A DNA stretch of 64,000 nt. Origin: Brachypodium distachyon. Lineage: Eukaryota > Streptophyta > Magnoliopsida > Poales > Poaceae. The position numbers and the translations under genes were made by a program. The notes under the pieces are model-generated. The model was not told the DNA's origin. It ran no database searches and was given only the letters and a program-made list of their open reading frames with translations. This document shows, in pieces, positions 10,850 through 22,460 of the stretch (its first letter is position 1; each line of letters starts with the position of its first letter). The stretch spans positions 47,644,650 to 47,708,649 of the forward strand of contig NC_016134.3 of the NCBI RefSeq assembly GCF_000005505.3, given 5' to 3'.

Positions 10850-11135
10850 CCTGAGCCTGCACGCTTCAAGGCAGGACGTTGCCGTGGCATTGGACACGCC
10901 ATGGCCGGACAGCTGATCGGCGGACCAAGAGGTTGTGGGCGGCGTAGACGCCATGGCGGCCAGCGCGCGAGCTTCCGCGTCTTTGCTGCCTAGGAAGAAG
11001 GACAGCAGTACAGCACGGAGACGCAGGTGTCCGGGTACGGCTTGCCGGCGCACGCCTTGTCGACGTTGGCGCTGGCGTACGTCGGCGCTGCCGGCGCCGG
11101 CCACCATCGAGGCTGGACACGATCGCTGAAAATGA
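10850..11135 (-). pseudogene. Decayed pectin methylesterase/invertase inhibitor-like fragment
   Basis: Minus-strand frames contain VDKACAGKPYPDTCVSVL, resembling the first conserved Cys pair of PMEI-type apoplastic inhibitors. A second frame gives SADQLSGHGVSNATATSCLE, followed by AC, resembling the later Cys region. At least one frameshift separates the two, and no signal peptide or complete four-helix domain can be assembled. Assignment rests on short motifs. Confidence 0.4.
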
Positions 11136-11197
11136 AACCAACCCACCGAGTTCATTGTCAGAAGCAGAAACCATCTCCTGAACGCCTCCACAACTAG

Positions 11198-11485
11198 CTA
11201 ATGCATTCCCCACCAGGTGTGTGCCGGGACAGAGAACAGTGTAGGCTTGACATCCTGGCCCACCTCAAGAAGATGACCCTCGGCAGTGTCCCAGGTCAAG
11301 GTATTGGAGGGAGCAGTGAAGGAGCTCTCAGCTCTTGCACAATCCAGCAGATATGTGCACTGAGAGCTACCTGTGCCTCCCCCTGTAGTAACCGTCTTGG
11401 AAGATCTGCAAGGACCAAGTGAGTTCATCTGACGAGAAAGATTTGTATCTCGATCCTTTGTTAATACTGATCTGAGAGGATCCAA
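11198..11485 (-). other. Unassigned open frame, possible gene fragment
   Basis: A minus-strand open frame of 95 codons includes KTVTTGGGTGSSQCTYLLDC and WDTAEGHLLEVGQDVKPTLF. It has protein-like composition but matches no family I recognise. It sits just upstream, in minus-strand sense, of the PMEI-like debris and may be part of the same captured or decayed locus. Confidence 0.25.
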
Positions 11486-11629
11486 CCGAACCTTTTTCTT
11501 CTTTATTTATCAGGACGACAAAAAGAGCGGCAAACTCATGTTACACAAGCCGTGTACCTTTCATTACAGTTCTCCAACAGATGAAACCATACTTTCAGTC
11601 ATCTATCAATGAATCGGATTGCAGCAGAA

Positions 11630-11719
11630 TCATGACTGATGAATGTTCTGGATTGCAGCATTGATACTTTTACAGTCAAACTCCATGACCTTCATCCAGT
11701 TCTCAAAATCTCCAATTTT
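11630..11719 (-). pseudogene. Orphan BLOS1 last exon
   Basis: A TTGTAG acceptor precedes a minus-strand exon reading KIGDFENWMKVMEFDCKSI, then NAAIQNIHQS and a stop at 11630-11632. This is the C-terminal helix of BLOS1. The exon itself is undamaged, but no partner exon lies upstream on the minus strand within several kb, so it cannot make the protein here. Confidence 0.8.
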
Positions 11720-12998
11720 CTACAAACAAATCAAAGAAACACTTGCATTTCTTTTACAAAGGAACTGAGAGATAAGGATTAAGGAGTGGCAAACCTAAAA
11801 CTCATGTTACAGTGTGCCTCTCCATGCATCATCACTAGCCAACTGCCTTCCTTTTCTATGCAGGGGATCAAAATCAAATCAAATCAAATCAAATCACAAG
11901 AAACCAAAACACGTGTTAATTTCTTCTTCCCTTGCATTCCAAGGTACGTCCAGACTTCATAATAGCAGAAGCAGAGATGATTGTACTGTGATTGCTGAAC
12001 CAGCATATACAGTGAAACCGATCGACGCCAACACTGGGCCCCGACTTATCACAAAAGCTAGCCATCATTGTGTAGCCCCAGATTCAGTGGTTGCCACTAT
12101 ACATATATAGCACCAGGACCCTTGTCTGATTTCATTTTGGATTGAGAACGTCTTCTGAATGCAAGACTAGCAGCAGAGAAAAAAAAAAGATGATCAAACA
12201 TGGGACATCAATGTAAAGAGAATGGAAGATGTATCAGGTCATGTATCCGCGGCACGACAACGACCTCTAAAGAGAATTACAGATGGCCTAGACCTATGTT
12301 CTACGTATAACCAAGCTATATATAATCTCGCAGCCCACCACGCATTAGTGGCGGACCAACAAAGCAAAGCAATCCAAAGGAAGAAAGCGAGAGCCACCGA
12401 TCGATAATCGATGGAGCTCCGACACCCTTTAAGTTAACATCATCATATCTCAAGAGTGGGAATACATAATCAGTGACACCGCAGCGCACCTAATTACCGA
12501 TTGATTCGCCAATTAATCGTGCTATGTGTGCTCCAACAGCCCACTTGAAGAACTTGACATTGTAAATTATAGCTACCCCACTAATCAGCGATTAATTAAC
12601 ATCAGTGATACTGTGATCAGCTCTCCTGGCATCAGACAGTACTGGCCTGTCGCTGTGCGTCATGCATGACTTTTTTTTTATGTGTGTGAAAAACATGTGA
12701 ATTGCTCCAGCATATGAGACTTTGAATACTAATCAATCACTCATCATCAGTCATATCACTCAATAGAGTGCCTTTTGGCTTTCATTCGCTTTCAAATTCA
12801 TGGATGCCAGCGCAAATTTCCACCGAATCATATTCCTTATCAATAACTAGCAGCAAAGCAAGCCCCATACACTTCCATCCACTCCCCACCATATGCTCCT
12901 AATTCGTTTTGGGTTTCGGCCGAAACGGACCGAAAACAGCTCGAGGAGGGACGGTTCTTGCATGGTACTAATGGTTTAATTACTAGCTACCTAGTTCT
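11720..12998. other. Intergenic, no gene recognised
   Basis: AT-rich sequence with a short tandem AAATC stretch near 11870-11895 and a poly-T tract near 12670. I see no convincing reading frame, RNA gene or complete transposon ends. Confidence 0.5.
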
Positions 12999-15757
12999 TG
13001 TTAGAATAATCTTGTTGTATGAGTCCGTTTAGGACTGGTTTGTCCTGAGTTCGAGTAGTACCACTAGTACGAGTCTAATTAGCTTTGCACATTAAGTCCT
13101 AGTCCTATTAGGATTAGGTGATTTTGGGTGTACATATAGATGCACCAGGGTCAGCTTTTGTACCGTGGGATTTGAGATATTGAAAAGAAATAAAAAGAGT
13201 GGCACGACAGGTGCCTCTGGCCAAATAAATTCCCGATCGTGTGTGTCTTCATGTGACTGATTGTGAAATCATATGTGATGTGTAACATTGGCAAGTGTTT
13301 TAGATGAAACATTGATGTGGATACTTTGGATAATATGGATATTTAAGTGATGACATATATCTTGTTTGGACTTAGTGCTTTACTAGTGGTGTGCTGATCC
13401 ATTAGTTTCTTATGTGAAAACATGACGTGAGTTGTGTGAAATTTACCCTGAGTTAAGTCATGGACTTGTGCTCGTACTGGTTATTTGTGTGTTCGCTTTC
13501 AGGTGTTACCGGAGCTAGAAGAACGTGGTCGATGACGGGATCGAGAGACGAAGCTTGGGAGAAGCTGAGGTCGAGGATCAAGGTCATGCGGGACGTTCGT
13601 GCGAAAGAACAATGGAAGTAAAGGCTACGATGATCCGGGAGGGCACCGGTTTGTCGTATGTTGTTTATACCGGAGATGTACGGTATTGGAGATATTCGAT
13701 ACGTGATGGTCGAGTTTTGAAGACATCACAAGAAGAATTGATGGCATGAAGTGACATCGAGGTGAAGATATGTAGGTCCAGCCGTGGCTGGATGAGAGCT
13801 GTTTAAAGATTAAACAGTAGCGTCATTAAGATGGCGTCGGATGGAAAAGTGATCCACATGAAAGTTGTGCGCGTCGTCGAGACGAACAACTTTGCTTTTG
13901 GCGTCATCTCAATCCGAGGTCGTATGTGGGCCCCACGGGCAAAATACTGACCGGGACAGAGGAGTCCGTGTTGGATTCGGATTCGGTTTAGGGTTGCGAA
14001 TTTTCCCTTATAAATAGAGGGCATCCTAGCTAGGGTTTTAGCAAGGACGTGAGGGAACTCAAAGCTTTGGATCTAGATCAATTCTTGGAGAGTTCTTGGA
14101 TGCATGGTTGCATCTTTTGTAATCGATCGACATCGTTGCAATAAAGAGATTCGTTGGCGGTGTCATCTCTGTTTTTCTCGGATCTTCGTGAAATCTTCGT
14201 GCTAGATCTTTCTAATACTTTGGTGCAGGTTCATCACAAGTTCATAATACTTTGCTGCAGGTTTATCACGAGATCAAGAGAAGATTGCGATTAATTCATC
14301 TTTCTTGTTATTCCTCGAAATTGGTTTTAGATTAATCCTCGTAACTTTCTGTCAGCTGTTACTATTTTGATCATATCTTTTGATTGGTAAATTCGATTGA
14401 GCTGATTCTTGTTGGGTTGGTTAGATAATTTTAATACCTTTCTTTTCCATACTCATACGTATTTTTTGGTTCATCCAATCAAAAGTTACGGCTGTTTTAC
14501 TATCACGGACAGAAAGGTGATTTAGGGTTTGAACTTTCGGGAAAAGTTTTAATTTGCTTCCGCGCAATCATTCACCCCCCCTCTGATTGCCTATCTCGAT
14601 CTCACACTGATCTTTGGGCAAACCCAACATTTGGTATCAGAGCGAGGTTAAAGATTTGAAGACGCGCTTGCCTCGGGGAGGCGATGTGCTAGCGCCTCAG
14701 CGGCGGAGCGGTGTCCGCGAGCGGGCAAACGGTGCCAGTGCGCGAAGAGGTGTTCAGCGGATTGGATCGGGCAATCGGTGGCTGTGCAGTGGAGCGACGT
14801 TCAGCAGATCAGATAGGACTATCGTCGCAGTGGACCGATCTCCTAGTAACGGGAGATCATCCTGATCGTCGGAAAGTACTCGACATCAGGTCAAGCTGCG
14901 TATGTACGTCCAGGTCAGCGTCTGTGAGTCGTGGTTGTGTCCAAGTGCTCGTCTGTGTGGGACTCTGTTGCAGCGGAAGTACGTCACGGTCGAAGGGCTG
15001 TCCAGTGAGGTGTATCACTGAGGGCGAAGACGTGCGTGCAGACAAGGTGGCGGGTGTCATCTGTGTGTCTCGACGAGAAGACGGAAGTTCAAGCGTATGG
15101 TGGGGCGGTGTACCAGTGAAGGTGAGTCTCTTCAATGAGGACATGTCTCTACGTGGAGCTATGGGTTTAGCTAGCACGTATTGCGCTAGGTGTGTACGGT
15201 GTAGTCCATGCGGGAGCTAGCGTGACCGGGAGTCTGGATCATACGTTGAGTGTAGTCAACAAGTCGTGAAGCTGCGGAGAGTCAAGTTCAGGGGGAGCAC
15301 GAGGAGACGGCAAGTCAAGATTAGGGGGAGATTGTTAGAATAATCTTGTTGTATGAGTCCGTTTAGGACTGGTCTGTCCTGAGTTCGAGTAGTACCACTA
15401 GTACAAGTCTAATTAGCTTTGCACATTAAGTCCTAGTCCTATTAGGATTAGGTGATTTTGGGTGTATATATAGATGCACCAGGGTCAGCTTTTGTACCGT
15501 GGGATTTGAGATATTGAGAAGAAATAAAAAGAGTGACACGACAGGTGCCTCTGGCCAAATAAATTCCCGATCGTGTGTGTCTTCATGTGACTGATCTTTG
15601 GGCAAACCCAACATTTGGTATCAGAGCGAGGTTAAAGATTTAAAGACGCGCTTGCCTCGGGGAGACGATGTGCTAGCGCCTTAGGACGGGCAATCAACGG
15701 CGGAGCGGTGTCGGCGAGCAGGCAAACGGTGCCACTGCACGAAGAGGTGTTCAGCGA
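12999..15757 (+). mobile_element. Non-autonomous Copia-like retroelement, LTR-internal-LTR-partial internal
   Basis: LTR 1 begins TGTTAGAATAATCTTG at 12999 and ends AACCCAACA at 14629. LTR 2 is 15333-15613. Without the inserted solo LTR and one copy of its 5-bp duplication, LTR 1 is 281 bp, the same as LTR 2. A primer-binding site TGGTATCAGAGC, complementary to initiator tRNA-Met, follows each LTR (14632 and 15616). The internal region (14630-15332) is only ~700 bp, ends with purine-rich TTAGGGGGAGAT and has no gag-pol frame, so it is a TRIM/LARD-type derivative. After LTR 2 a second partial internal region runs to about 15757 and then joins NLR sequence. Confidence 0.85.
13262..14606 (+). 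mobile_element. Solo LTR nested in the 5' LTR, perfect 5-bp duplication
   Basis: A 1345-bp insertion starts TGTGAAATC and ends GATCTCACA, giving inverted TGTGA/TCACA termini. It is flanked by CTGAT at 13257-13261 and 14607-14611. Removing it restores a 281-bp LTR identical in extent to the downstream copy. Internal landmarks are a TATA-type CTTATAAATAGAGG near 14008 and AATAAAGAG near 14141. The absence of primer-binding site and internal region shows loss by LTR-LTR recombination. Confidence 0.9.
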
Positions 15758-15866
15758 AGTATACTTTTTAGATTTCGGGTGCGAGCGTGGCACGCGGGAG
15801 AAGGGAGAGGCCGCGTTGAAGCAGGCAGTCGAGGTCCATCCGAACAATATCACGCTTGAGCTGGTA
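15758..15866 (+). pseudogene. NLR C-terminal fragment joined to retroelement
   Basis: Directly after retroelement sequence ending GAGGTGTTCAGCG, the sequence changes to the NLR tail. The frame reads CERGTREKGEAALKQAVEVH followed by PNNITLELV, matching the last ~35 residues of NLR-1/NLR-2. An open frame from 15708 runs through both parts, so a short fusion peptide is formally possible. Most likely it is a truncated relic. Confidence 0.8.
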
Positions 15867-17290
15867 CGCACTACTCCCTCCCTACTCATCATCATACCCA
15901 TGATGACACAACGGCCGGTACACAGAGTTTTCTTTCTCATTTCACTCTAGCCTGCTAATCAGTTCCATCCTAGTTTCTTTCACAGAGAGTCTGGTAGCTT
16001 GTTGCCAGCGAAACAGCCGATTCCAATCAGGTGCAGCAAGAGGTACATTCCTTCCAGGCCTGATCATATCTACTCAACTACCCCAATTAATTCCATCACA
16101 AGGACGCGCTGATATTAACTGCTAGATAAAACTCATACTAGTACTACGCAGATGAAAACACCTTATTAATTACCGGATAAGTTTTTAATCATGTGCATGC
16201 ATTTGAAACACAAGTGCGCATTGACATACGTACATCCCCACATGCACTGGTGATTGATCCCTACCTTTTTCAGTACTTCTCTTCAAATACGTGTACATTT
16301 TCGTGCCAGAATAAAAATAACTGAATTTTAAATATTGCAAATTACTTTTTGCATTTTCAAATTTATTTTTCGATCGTACCAGTATATTTAAAATGTTCAC
16401 TTTCTAGCATCCCGTAATCTGTTGCCACGTTATTTGCTCAAAAAAGAAAAGGAACTCCAGAAATTAGTATCATTCAACGGTTGCAGCATAGACATTATAC
16501 GTACGTACGTACTTCTCTTCAAAAGGCTATCTTTTTTTTAGCATTTCTCTTCTTTTCTTTTTCTTTTCTTTTTGTCATAGTTAGCTTACTTACGTCATCA
16601 GCCAATGGTTGCAGCATAGACATTATACTAACTGAATTGCAAAATAGTCCGAAATTGTACACTGCCCATGATGTTTTACCTTTCTGATTCTTTAGAAATT
16701 TTGACAGAAACGGCGCAGTGCAACACAGGAGGACGGAACCACCATCTTGAGAAAGTCGAGACACACCCAAACTACCTGGAGATTCGTCAATCAGCAAAAC
16801 ATGGCCACGTTGTGGCAAGTACTAAAATTATGCAGTTATTTTATTGGTGACAATATCTTATTTGAACTATTTTGTAATCCCTTATCAATTCAAGATCTTA
16901 TTAGAACCGCTTTTGCAATCTTTTATTGATGTAAGATCAGGCACACCCAAACTACCTTAAGATGTTGTAATGCAGTTATTTTATTTAAACTATTTGTAAT
17001 GTATTTTGGTCAAATTTAGGATCTACTTGTTGGAATGATGATGCTACAGTACCTTACTAAGCTATCCATATTGTTATTGTTGGAAGTTTTAAGCTCATTT
17101 AGTTGACTTGTGGTGATCCTACATAGCAACTGAGCTTTTCATTTTAAATATGGTGCCCTCAATGGTAAAATCCAAAATCCCAATTGGCTCACTTACTTGA
17201 TTCGTGGTGATCTTACATAGCAACTGAGCTGTTCATTTTAAATGTGGTGCCCTCAATGGTAAAATCCTAAATCGCAATTGGCAGATAGGG
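15867..17290. repeat. Conserved NLR 3' flank, copy 3
   Basis: No gene is seen. Order and content match 5144-6470: GGTACGCACTACTCCCTCC, TAGCTTGTTGCCAGCGAAAC, CTGAATTGCAAAATAGTCCG (near 16632), AGGATCTACTTGTTGGAATG (near 17018) and two consecutive copies of GTGGTGATC(C/T)TACATAGCAA (near 17110 and 17205). A duplicated segment reading GGTTGCAGCATAGACATTAT occurs at about 16480 and 16610. Confidence 0.75.
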
Positions 17291-19070
17291 TACATCGATG
17301 AAGATCACGCCTTTGAGCTAGACAAGACCTTTGCTCTGGTACATGTCGTCAAAATGGCACCGAGGTCAGATGGACAATACTGCATATTTACCTTGGATAT
17401 GCAAAATACACATAACGATGGATTGCAGGCGTGAATTGTACCTGATATAGTATACTAGATGGACAGTCGCGCTTTGCTGCGACGTTGTCAACTCGGGTGT
17501 TTCTTGCGGGTTTCAAGATTTGGACGGTGCTTAGATTGTTATATTCTATTCTCTTCAACATCGGATCTTTTTCTCATTTGGTGATTGCTTCTAGTCAGCA
17601 TAGTATAAACCCAGCCTGTTCCCAGCTAGCTGCTCCACTCAGCGCCCCCCGTTCTCTTGAATTGATCTTTGCTACCTTGTCACCGGTGATCTACTTGTTC
17701 TTTTGTTGTTCATGTGCGCAAGGTGTGGCGGATTAGTACTCCCTCTGTCTTGGATTTATTACAACTTTAGCACTTTTCATGATCTCACTTCCTCCGTTTC
17801 TAAATACTTGTCGTGACAAATTTGCCTAGGAAGAGGTCACTGTTTAGATCGGAACCTTAACTACTACGAATTAGTAGGACGAAAGGATAGATCAATAGAA
17901 AAAACTAAAGTATCCTAGGGAGGGATGTCTGTGGTAAGCACTTCGCCTAAACTCTTTTCAGGCACAACCAGATCAACGACGACAGATCGTTCAATTCCTA
18001 CTCACAAACAAAAGAGTAACAATCATCTAGCTGATCTAGAAAGACCATCAATCTTTGATTTCAGTACGGACAGGCATAATCAGGTGATGAGCACTATTAC
18101 CTAATGAAGGAGGTAGAGGTTCAGGTAACACATCAGCTGGCACACCAAGCAACATAAAGTGAGAAAAAATTGCACCACCTTCGGGACGTCCCAATCAACG
18201 CTAAATTTCACGAGGGATACGGGCCCTGTGAAATGAATACGGAACGGCCACATCAACAACATATTTCCTCCCAATCAACGCTAAATTTCACGAGGGGTAG
18301 AATCCTAGGCTGTAAGAATCTGCCACTAAAACACCATCTCCACAGCTGAACCCTCATCAGCCGCCATGATAACCAGTTTGTATCTGCATCAAATACATGT
18401 TTAGCACACCTATGTAATACACTAAAAAATACTTGATGTAAGTTTCTGACACCTTGGCGTAGCAGTCCTATTAGTATAGCCGTCTGTGCATTTGTAGGCA
18501 TCACAATCTTCAACAGCTTTGGACGTCCAGACGACAGGAACCACCATCGCTCTCTGATTCTCAACACGAGCATCCAAAAGAATCTTGCCCCTAAACATTT
18601 TATTCTGCCAAAAACAAAAAACTACTAAGCATTTGGAAAAACTGTTTACAGAAAAGGTGAACCACAAAAATACCACCGGAAAATGTGGGATAAGCACGCA
18701 TATCTGCGAAACAGCAGAATTCTGAAATCGGCGGACGCAAAACGTCGGCAGTTTTTAGCAACCCATTCAAAAGAGTGCTTCACGCCAACAACACTTCAAT
18801 GATAAACACATCAATCCAAAACTACATTAGGCACAAAGATTAGTGAGGCCTAAACTAAAGTAAATGAGAAAACCCTAGAAATATAGACCTATCACAAAGG
18901 GAAACCAGGTCATGGATTCGAAATATTGACATTAGTTTAGAACCATAGCTATCTAGAATCTATTTGGCATCTGAAGGCCACAGATACAACCTGTTGTTTA
19001 TGGTGGTCCCTGATAAATAAGGGACTGCATTTTCAATCCATATAACAGGGAATTCCAAGAAAAAATAATA
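17291..19070. other. Intergenic with MITE ends and a small direct repeat
   Basis: Stowaway-like left ends without matching right ends occur at about 17742 (TACTCCCTCTGTCTTGG) and 17790 (CCTCCGTTTCTAAATACTTG). CCCAATCAACGCTAAATTTC followed by ACGAGGG occurs twice (about 18189 and 18270). Minus-strand frames at 18420-18600 look protein-like (KILLDARVENQRAMVVPVVW) but I could not assign them. Confidence 0.45.
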
Positions 19071-19310
19071 CTCCCTCCTTTTCACAAAGGTTGGGGTATT
19101 TTGCTTCGCTAAGACAAGGCTTTGACCAAGAATTATACTATTAATATGTAACCAATATGATACAAAATCATGATTATTAGAAAGAACTTTTAAAGACGAA
19201 TCTATTGACATAAATTTCATGTATGTAAAAACACATATTAATAGAGTTATCATTGGTCAAACCTTGTCTTAACGAAACAAAATACGCCAACCTTTGTGAA
19301 ATGGAGGGAG
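19071..19310. mobile_element. Stowaway-like MITE, second family member
   Basis: A 240-bp element starting CTCCCTCCTTTTCACAAAGG and ending CTTTGTGAAATGGAGGGAG, flanked by TA. The interior matches the 8437-8664 element closely (ACTATTAATATGTAACC, GTTATCATTGGTCAAA). The termini are better preserved here: the inverted ends extend about 25 bp. Confidence 0.9.
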
Positions 19311-19637
19311 TACGGAGTAAGTGCAAAGTGTACAACCAAATCACAAAATGAAATATTTCTATGGGATCAAATATGAACTTACATAAAAAAAGGGCAAGGT
19401 CACGAAAAGAATAATAAATATGTGCTCAATCTTGTATTCCCATTGGCTAGCCAAAAAAAAGTGTGTCAAGTTAGTTAGATGAAGCTCAGGACAATGGTAG
19501 TTATCAAACACCCACCTGTAGACAATCCTCAAGCTCCACTTTTCCTAGTGGAATCTCAGATTCTGCCTATCCCTGCACTTAAAAAGAAATCAAAGCATTT
19601 CTATGAATTATAGTGCTATAATTGGTAATAAGAGAAA

Positions 19638-20025
19638 GAGTAAATTGCAGAGAAACACATATCTAGCGGCTCTTGTAACAGAAAACCACGAACCCAGGAA
19701 ATTTCAACTGATACCCACAAGTCCAACACTAATGATTAACAAAACACCCAAAACTTACGGGTTTGGCCAAGTTAATGATTTTGGCCCACATGTCATAGGC
19801 ATTAGCCAATTTTGGCTTGATTCTTCGTCCCGACATGCCGGCTGGAGCTACATCTTCAGGTGAGCCGCTCCCTTCTCCATCCTCCGGCGGCCAGCTCTCT
19901 CTCGCGCACGCGCTCTCTCGCTCTCTCTCTCTCTCTCTCTTGCTCTCGCTCTCGACGGGAACCCCAGCCAGAGCGTGTGACGCCCGCCACCCCCGCCGCT
20001 CCCTTCTCCATCCTCCGGCGGCCGG

Positions 20026-20060
<35 letters not shown>

Positions 20061-20889
20061 CCTCCCTCCCTCTCGCTCTCGCTCTCGCTCTCGACGGGAA
20101 CCCCAACCAGAGCATGTGGCGCCCGCCGCCCCCGCCGCCTCCGCGGGTTGCAGCCCCTGCCGCCGCCCGAGCCGCCTGCCCCAGTCCCTGTCGCCGCCTG
20201 AGCCGCCAGCCCCAGCCCGTGCCGCCGCCTCCGTGGGATGCAGCCCGTGCCGCCACCCCCGCCACGGGGACGCGCATCTGCCGATCTGCGCCGGCGGCGG
20301 ATCCGTCCCACGAGCACGAGGAAGAAGATGGGGGGCGGAGGTCTCGGAGTGCGGGTCGACGTGTGGATCTTGCCCACGCGTGCGCGCCAGCAAGGGGAAG
20401 AGGATGGTGGCGGCGCCTGCGAGGTTGCAGTGCGGGAGGAGGCCCGCGACGGTGGCCACGATGGCCGGAGGAGAAGCTCCGAGGCGGAGATGCTCCGGTG
20501 AAGGAGACACGCAGGCGACTTGGAGAGAAGCTTTGCGATGTCGAGGCGCACCCCTGGCGCCGGAACGGGTCACGGGGGAGGCTTCGGTCGAGCAGATCGG
20601 GAGCGGCGGCACACCTGTCGGGCTTGGAGAAGAAAGACGCCTCGGAGGGGATAGCCTAAGCCAACTCGGCTCGTCTCTCGGCTCAAACCGTTTTCCTTGA
20701 AATTGATCTAGAAATTAGGTTCCTTTGTATGACATGTGGGCCGTGAGCGATTAACTTGGGCAAACCGGTCGATTTCAGGGTTTTTTGTTACTCGTTACCG
20801 TATGATTAGTGGGTATCAGTTAAAAGCCTTTGAGTTTGTGGTTCCTTGTTACAAGAGCCTCTACATATGTGTCTTTCTGCAATTTACTC
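19638..20889. mobile_element. Mutator-like element with GC-rich cargo and perfect 9-bp duplication
   Basis: The left arm starts GAGTAAATTGCAG and the right arm ends CTGCAATTTACTC. Inverted similarity continues for roughly 150 bp, including GGCTCTTGTAACA and CCCACATGTCATA on both arms. Both sides carry TAAGAGAAA (19629-19637 and 20890-20898), the 9-bp duplication of Mutator elements. The interior is sharply GC-rich and unlike the arms, the architecture of a Pack-MULE. No transposase frame is present. The source of the cargo cannot be named from sequence alone. Confidence 0.85.
19858..20110. repeat. CT microsatellites within a ~125-bp tandem duplication
   Basis: CGCTCCCTTCTCCATCCTCC followed by GGCGGCC, a CT-rich run and CTCGACGGGAACCCCA occurs twice in tandem inside the Mutator-like element. 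The CT runs differ in length between copies. The long Ser/Leu- and Arg/Glu-rich open frames here are products of these repeats, not genes. Confidence 0.8.
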
Positions 20890-20898
20890 TAAGAGAAA

Positions 20899-21635
20899 AA
20901 TGGTTTTCAAATGGGTTGTATGTCTGTATATGTCGCTAATGCATGAAAACACAAAAAAACACCTGAAGATAATCAACCAACAATCCCACCTTCATGTAAG
21001 CAACCTATGCTTTCATGTTTGTCATAGATCTTGGCGAAGTATACCTTTCCGTATTCAATTTTTTCTTAACAGAGATCGATCTATCATTCTAATTTATGAA
21101 AAATCAAGAATATAATAGCAACAAAAAGATCACAATTTCTGTTTGGCTAGTCCACTCCAGTTTGCATGACATGGGCCTGCATGTTCAAAGTGCAGCATGG
21201 GGGGTTGCAGATTCACATATTAGTTTGACATCTCGCAAAACAATTCTTGCCAAAGTAAAATGACATGTCAGGATTTGTTTTGTCATGGATCTCATGTTTT
21301 TAAGATGGCTGATAGCCTGATAGGAAGACTGCATGACCTGAAACAGCATGCTCGCAATGTAGCAGTCCTACCTAATGACACCAGCTTACAATCTCAATAG
21401 TTCTTTTATGTGATGCAATCTAAAGAATACGACGGTCATTCCTTTATTACATAAAAAAGGCAAACCAGGAAGAATTTCCTTGTACAAAAGCAACCAGCAG
21501 AATAGAAGGAGAAGTTTACCTCTTGTTCTTGCACGAATCTCGAGCGGTCGGCATGGCGGAGCGATGGATATCCCTAGGAAAGGGGCTTGCGCTTGGGCTG
21601 GAACTTGCCTAAACGCACGGAAACGGCTTCAATTC
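20899..21635. other. Intergenic, no gene recognised
   Basis: AT-rich DNA between the Mutator-like element and the acyl-CoA synthetase debris. I see no convincing reading frame or repeat structure. Confidence 0.5.
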
Positions 21636-21885
21636 TTGGCCCTTTCTCTTCTCTTGTAGGTCGCGCTCCGAGTCCAACGGCACCGGCTCCAGAACAACTG
21701 CTCTAATAATCTCAAAGCCTTTCATTTCTGTTGCTGCAACAAGATCAGGAAGGATGATCGATTATATGTATCATATATTGAATTGTTACAATTACTGTTG
21801 GTACGTTTGTCTCACATGCCCAGGTTAATTGCTTGCCTTCTTCTCGGTTCCAGACCTTGCTTGTTGGGGTTAATCACTGCAATAA
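21636..21885 (-). pseudogene. Long-chain acyl-CoA synthetase C-terminal remnant
   Basis: Minus-strand frames read VIAVINPNKQGLEPR near 21840-21880. After an intron-like gap, TEMKGFEIIRAVVLEPVPLD then SERDL follow at about 21660-21735. Both resemble the C-terminal lobe of plant LACS enzymes, which activate fatty acids to acyl-CoA. The usual TPTFKxKR segment after ERDL is absent and the frame ends soon after, and no N-terminal or AMP-binding motifs occur nearby. This is a decayed fragment, not an enzyme gene. Confidence 0.5.
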
Positions 21886-22440
21886 CCAGGCATGCATGAG
21901 TCGAAGCTAATCGATTCATACACCCAAAATCTGAAGAAATCCGTCAAAATCAACGGAAATATTTTGGATATACTCTGCAAGATACTGGAGTCCGAAGTAA
22001 ATGAGTGCATGAAGGCCGTTGCCTGACTGTACCGGATCAACATTAATTAGGAGCTTGAACAAATAGTATATATGTAAGTTCTCTGGATGTTCTTCAACAA
22101 AGAAAGGAAGAAACAGATATATACTGTAGCTGTTTTCTCCAATAATAAACAATTTAAGAGAATACTTACTTGAAAGAAATTATAAAAAAACTATTTAAAA
22201 AAACCCAAGAAATCCGTAGCCACTCAGGTGCATTAATTTAGCTAGTCAATGTAAATATCCTTGCACCTTGGATTGCTTGGCGATGATCTCTTGGGATTCA
22301 GCCATGGACTCCTGTACCTGGACTGGGGGAGAACCGGGAATTAACGTTCGTTTTACCTTCAAAATTCCTGGTTAGATGAATTTGCGAATTCCTTCAGCAC
22401 CACACTATGTATGCATCCAGCATAGATCGTTGGCCGGGCC
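21886..22440. other. Intergenic, one unassigned minus frame
   Basis: A minus-strand frame of 78 codons (21916-22152) has a plausible protein composition but no recognised domain. It may belong to the adjoining acyl-CoA synthetase debris or be chance. Nothing else stands out. Confidence 0.35.
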
Positions 22441-22460
22441 AGACAGACAGCAAGAGCCTA

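Noticed and set aside
14614..15220. Open frames in the retroelement internal region
   Set aside because: No gag, protease, reverse transcriptase or integrase motifs; the internal region is too short for an autonomous element.
18253..18697. Minus-strand frames with Cys-rich protein-like sequence
   Set aside because: No family recognised, frames are short and overlap a local direct repeat. Insufficient to call a gene.
19817..20700. Several long overlapping frames on both strands
   Set aside because: They arise from GC-rich sequence and CT microsatellites inside a Mutator-like element. Compositions are Ser/Leu, Arg/Glu or Pro/Ala runs with no domain.
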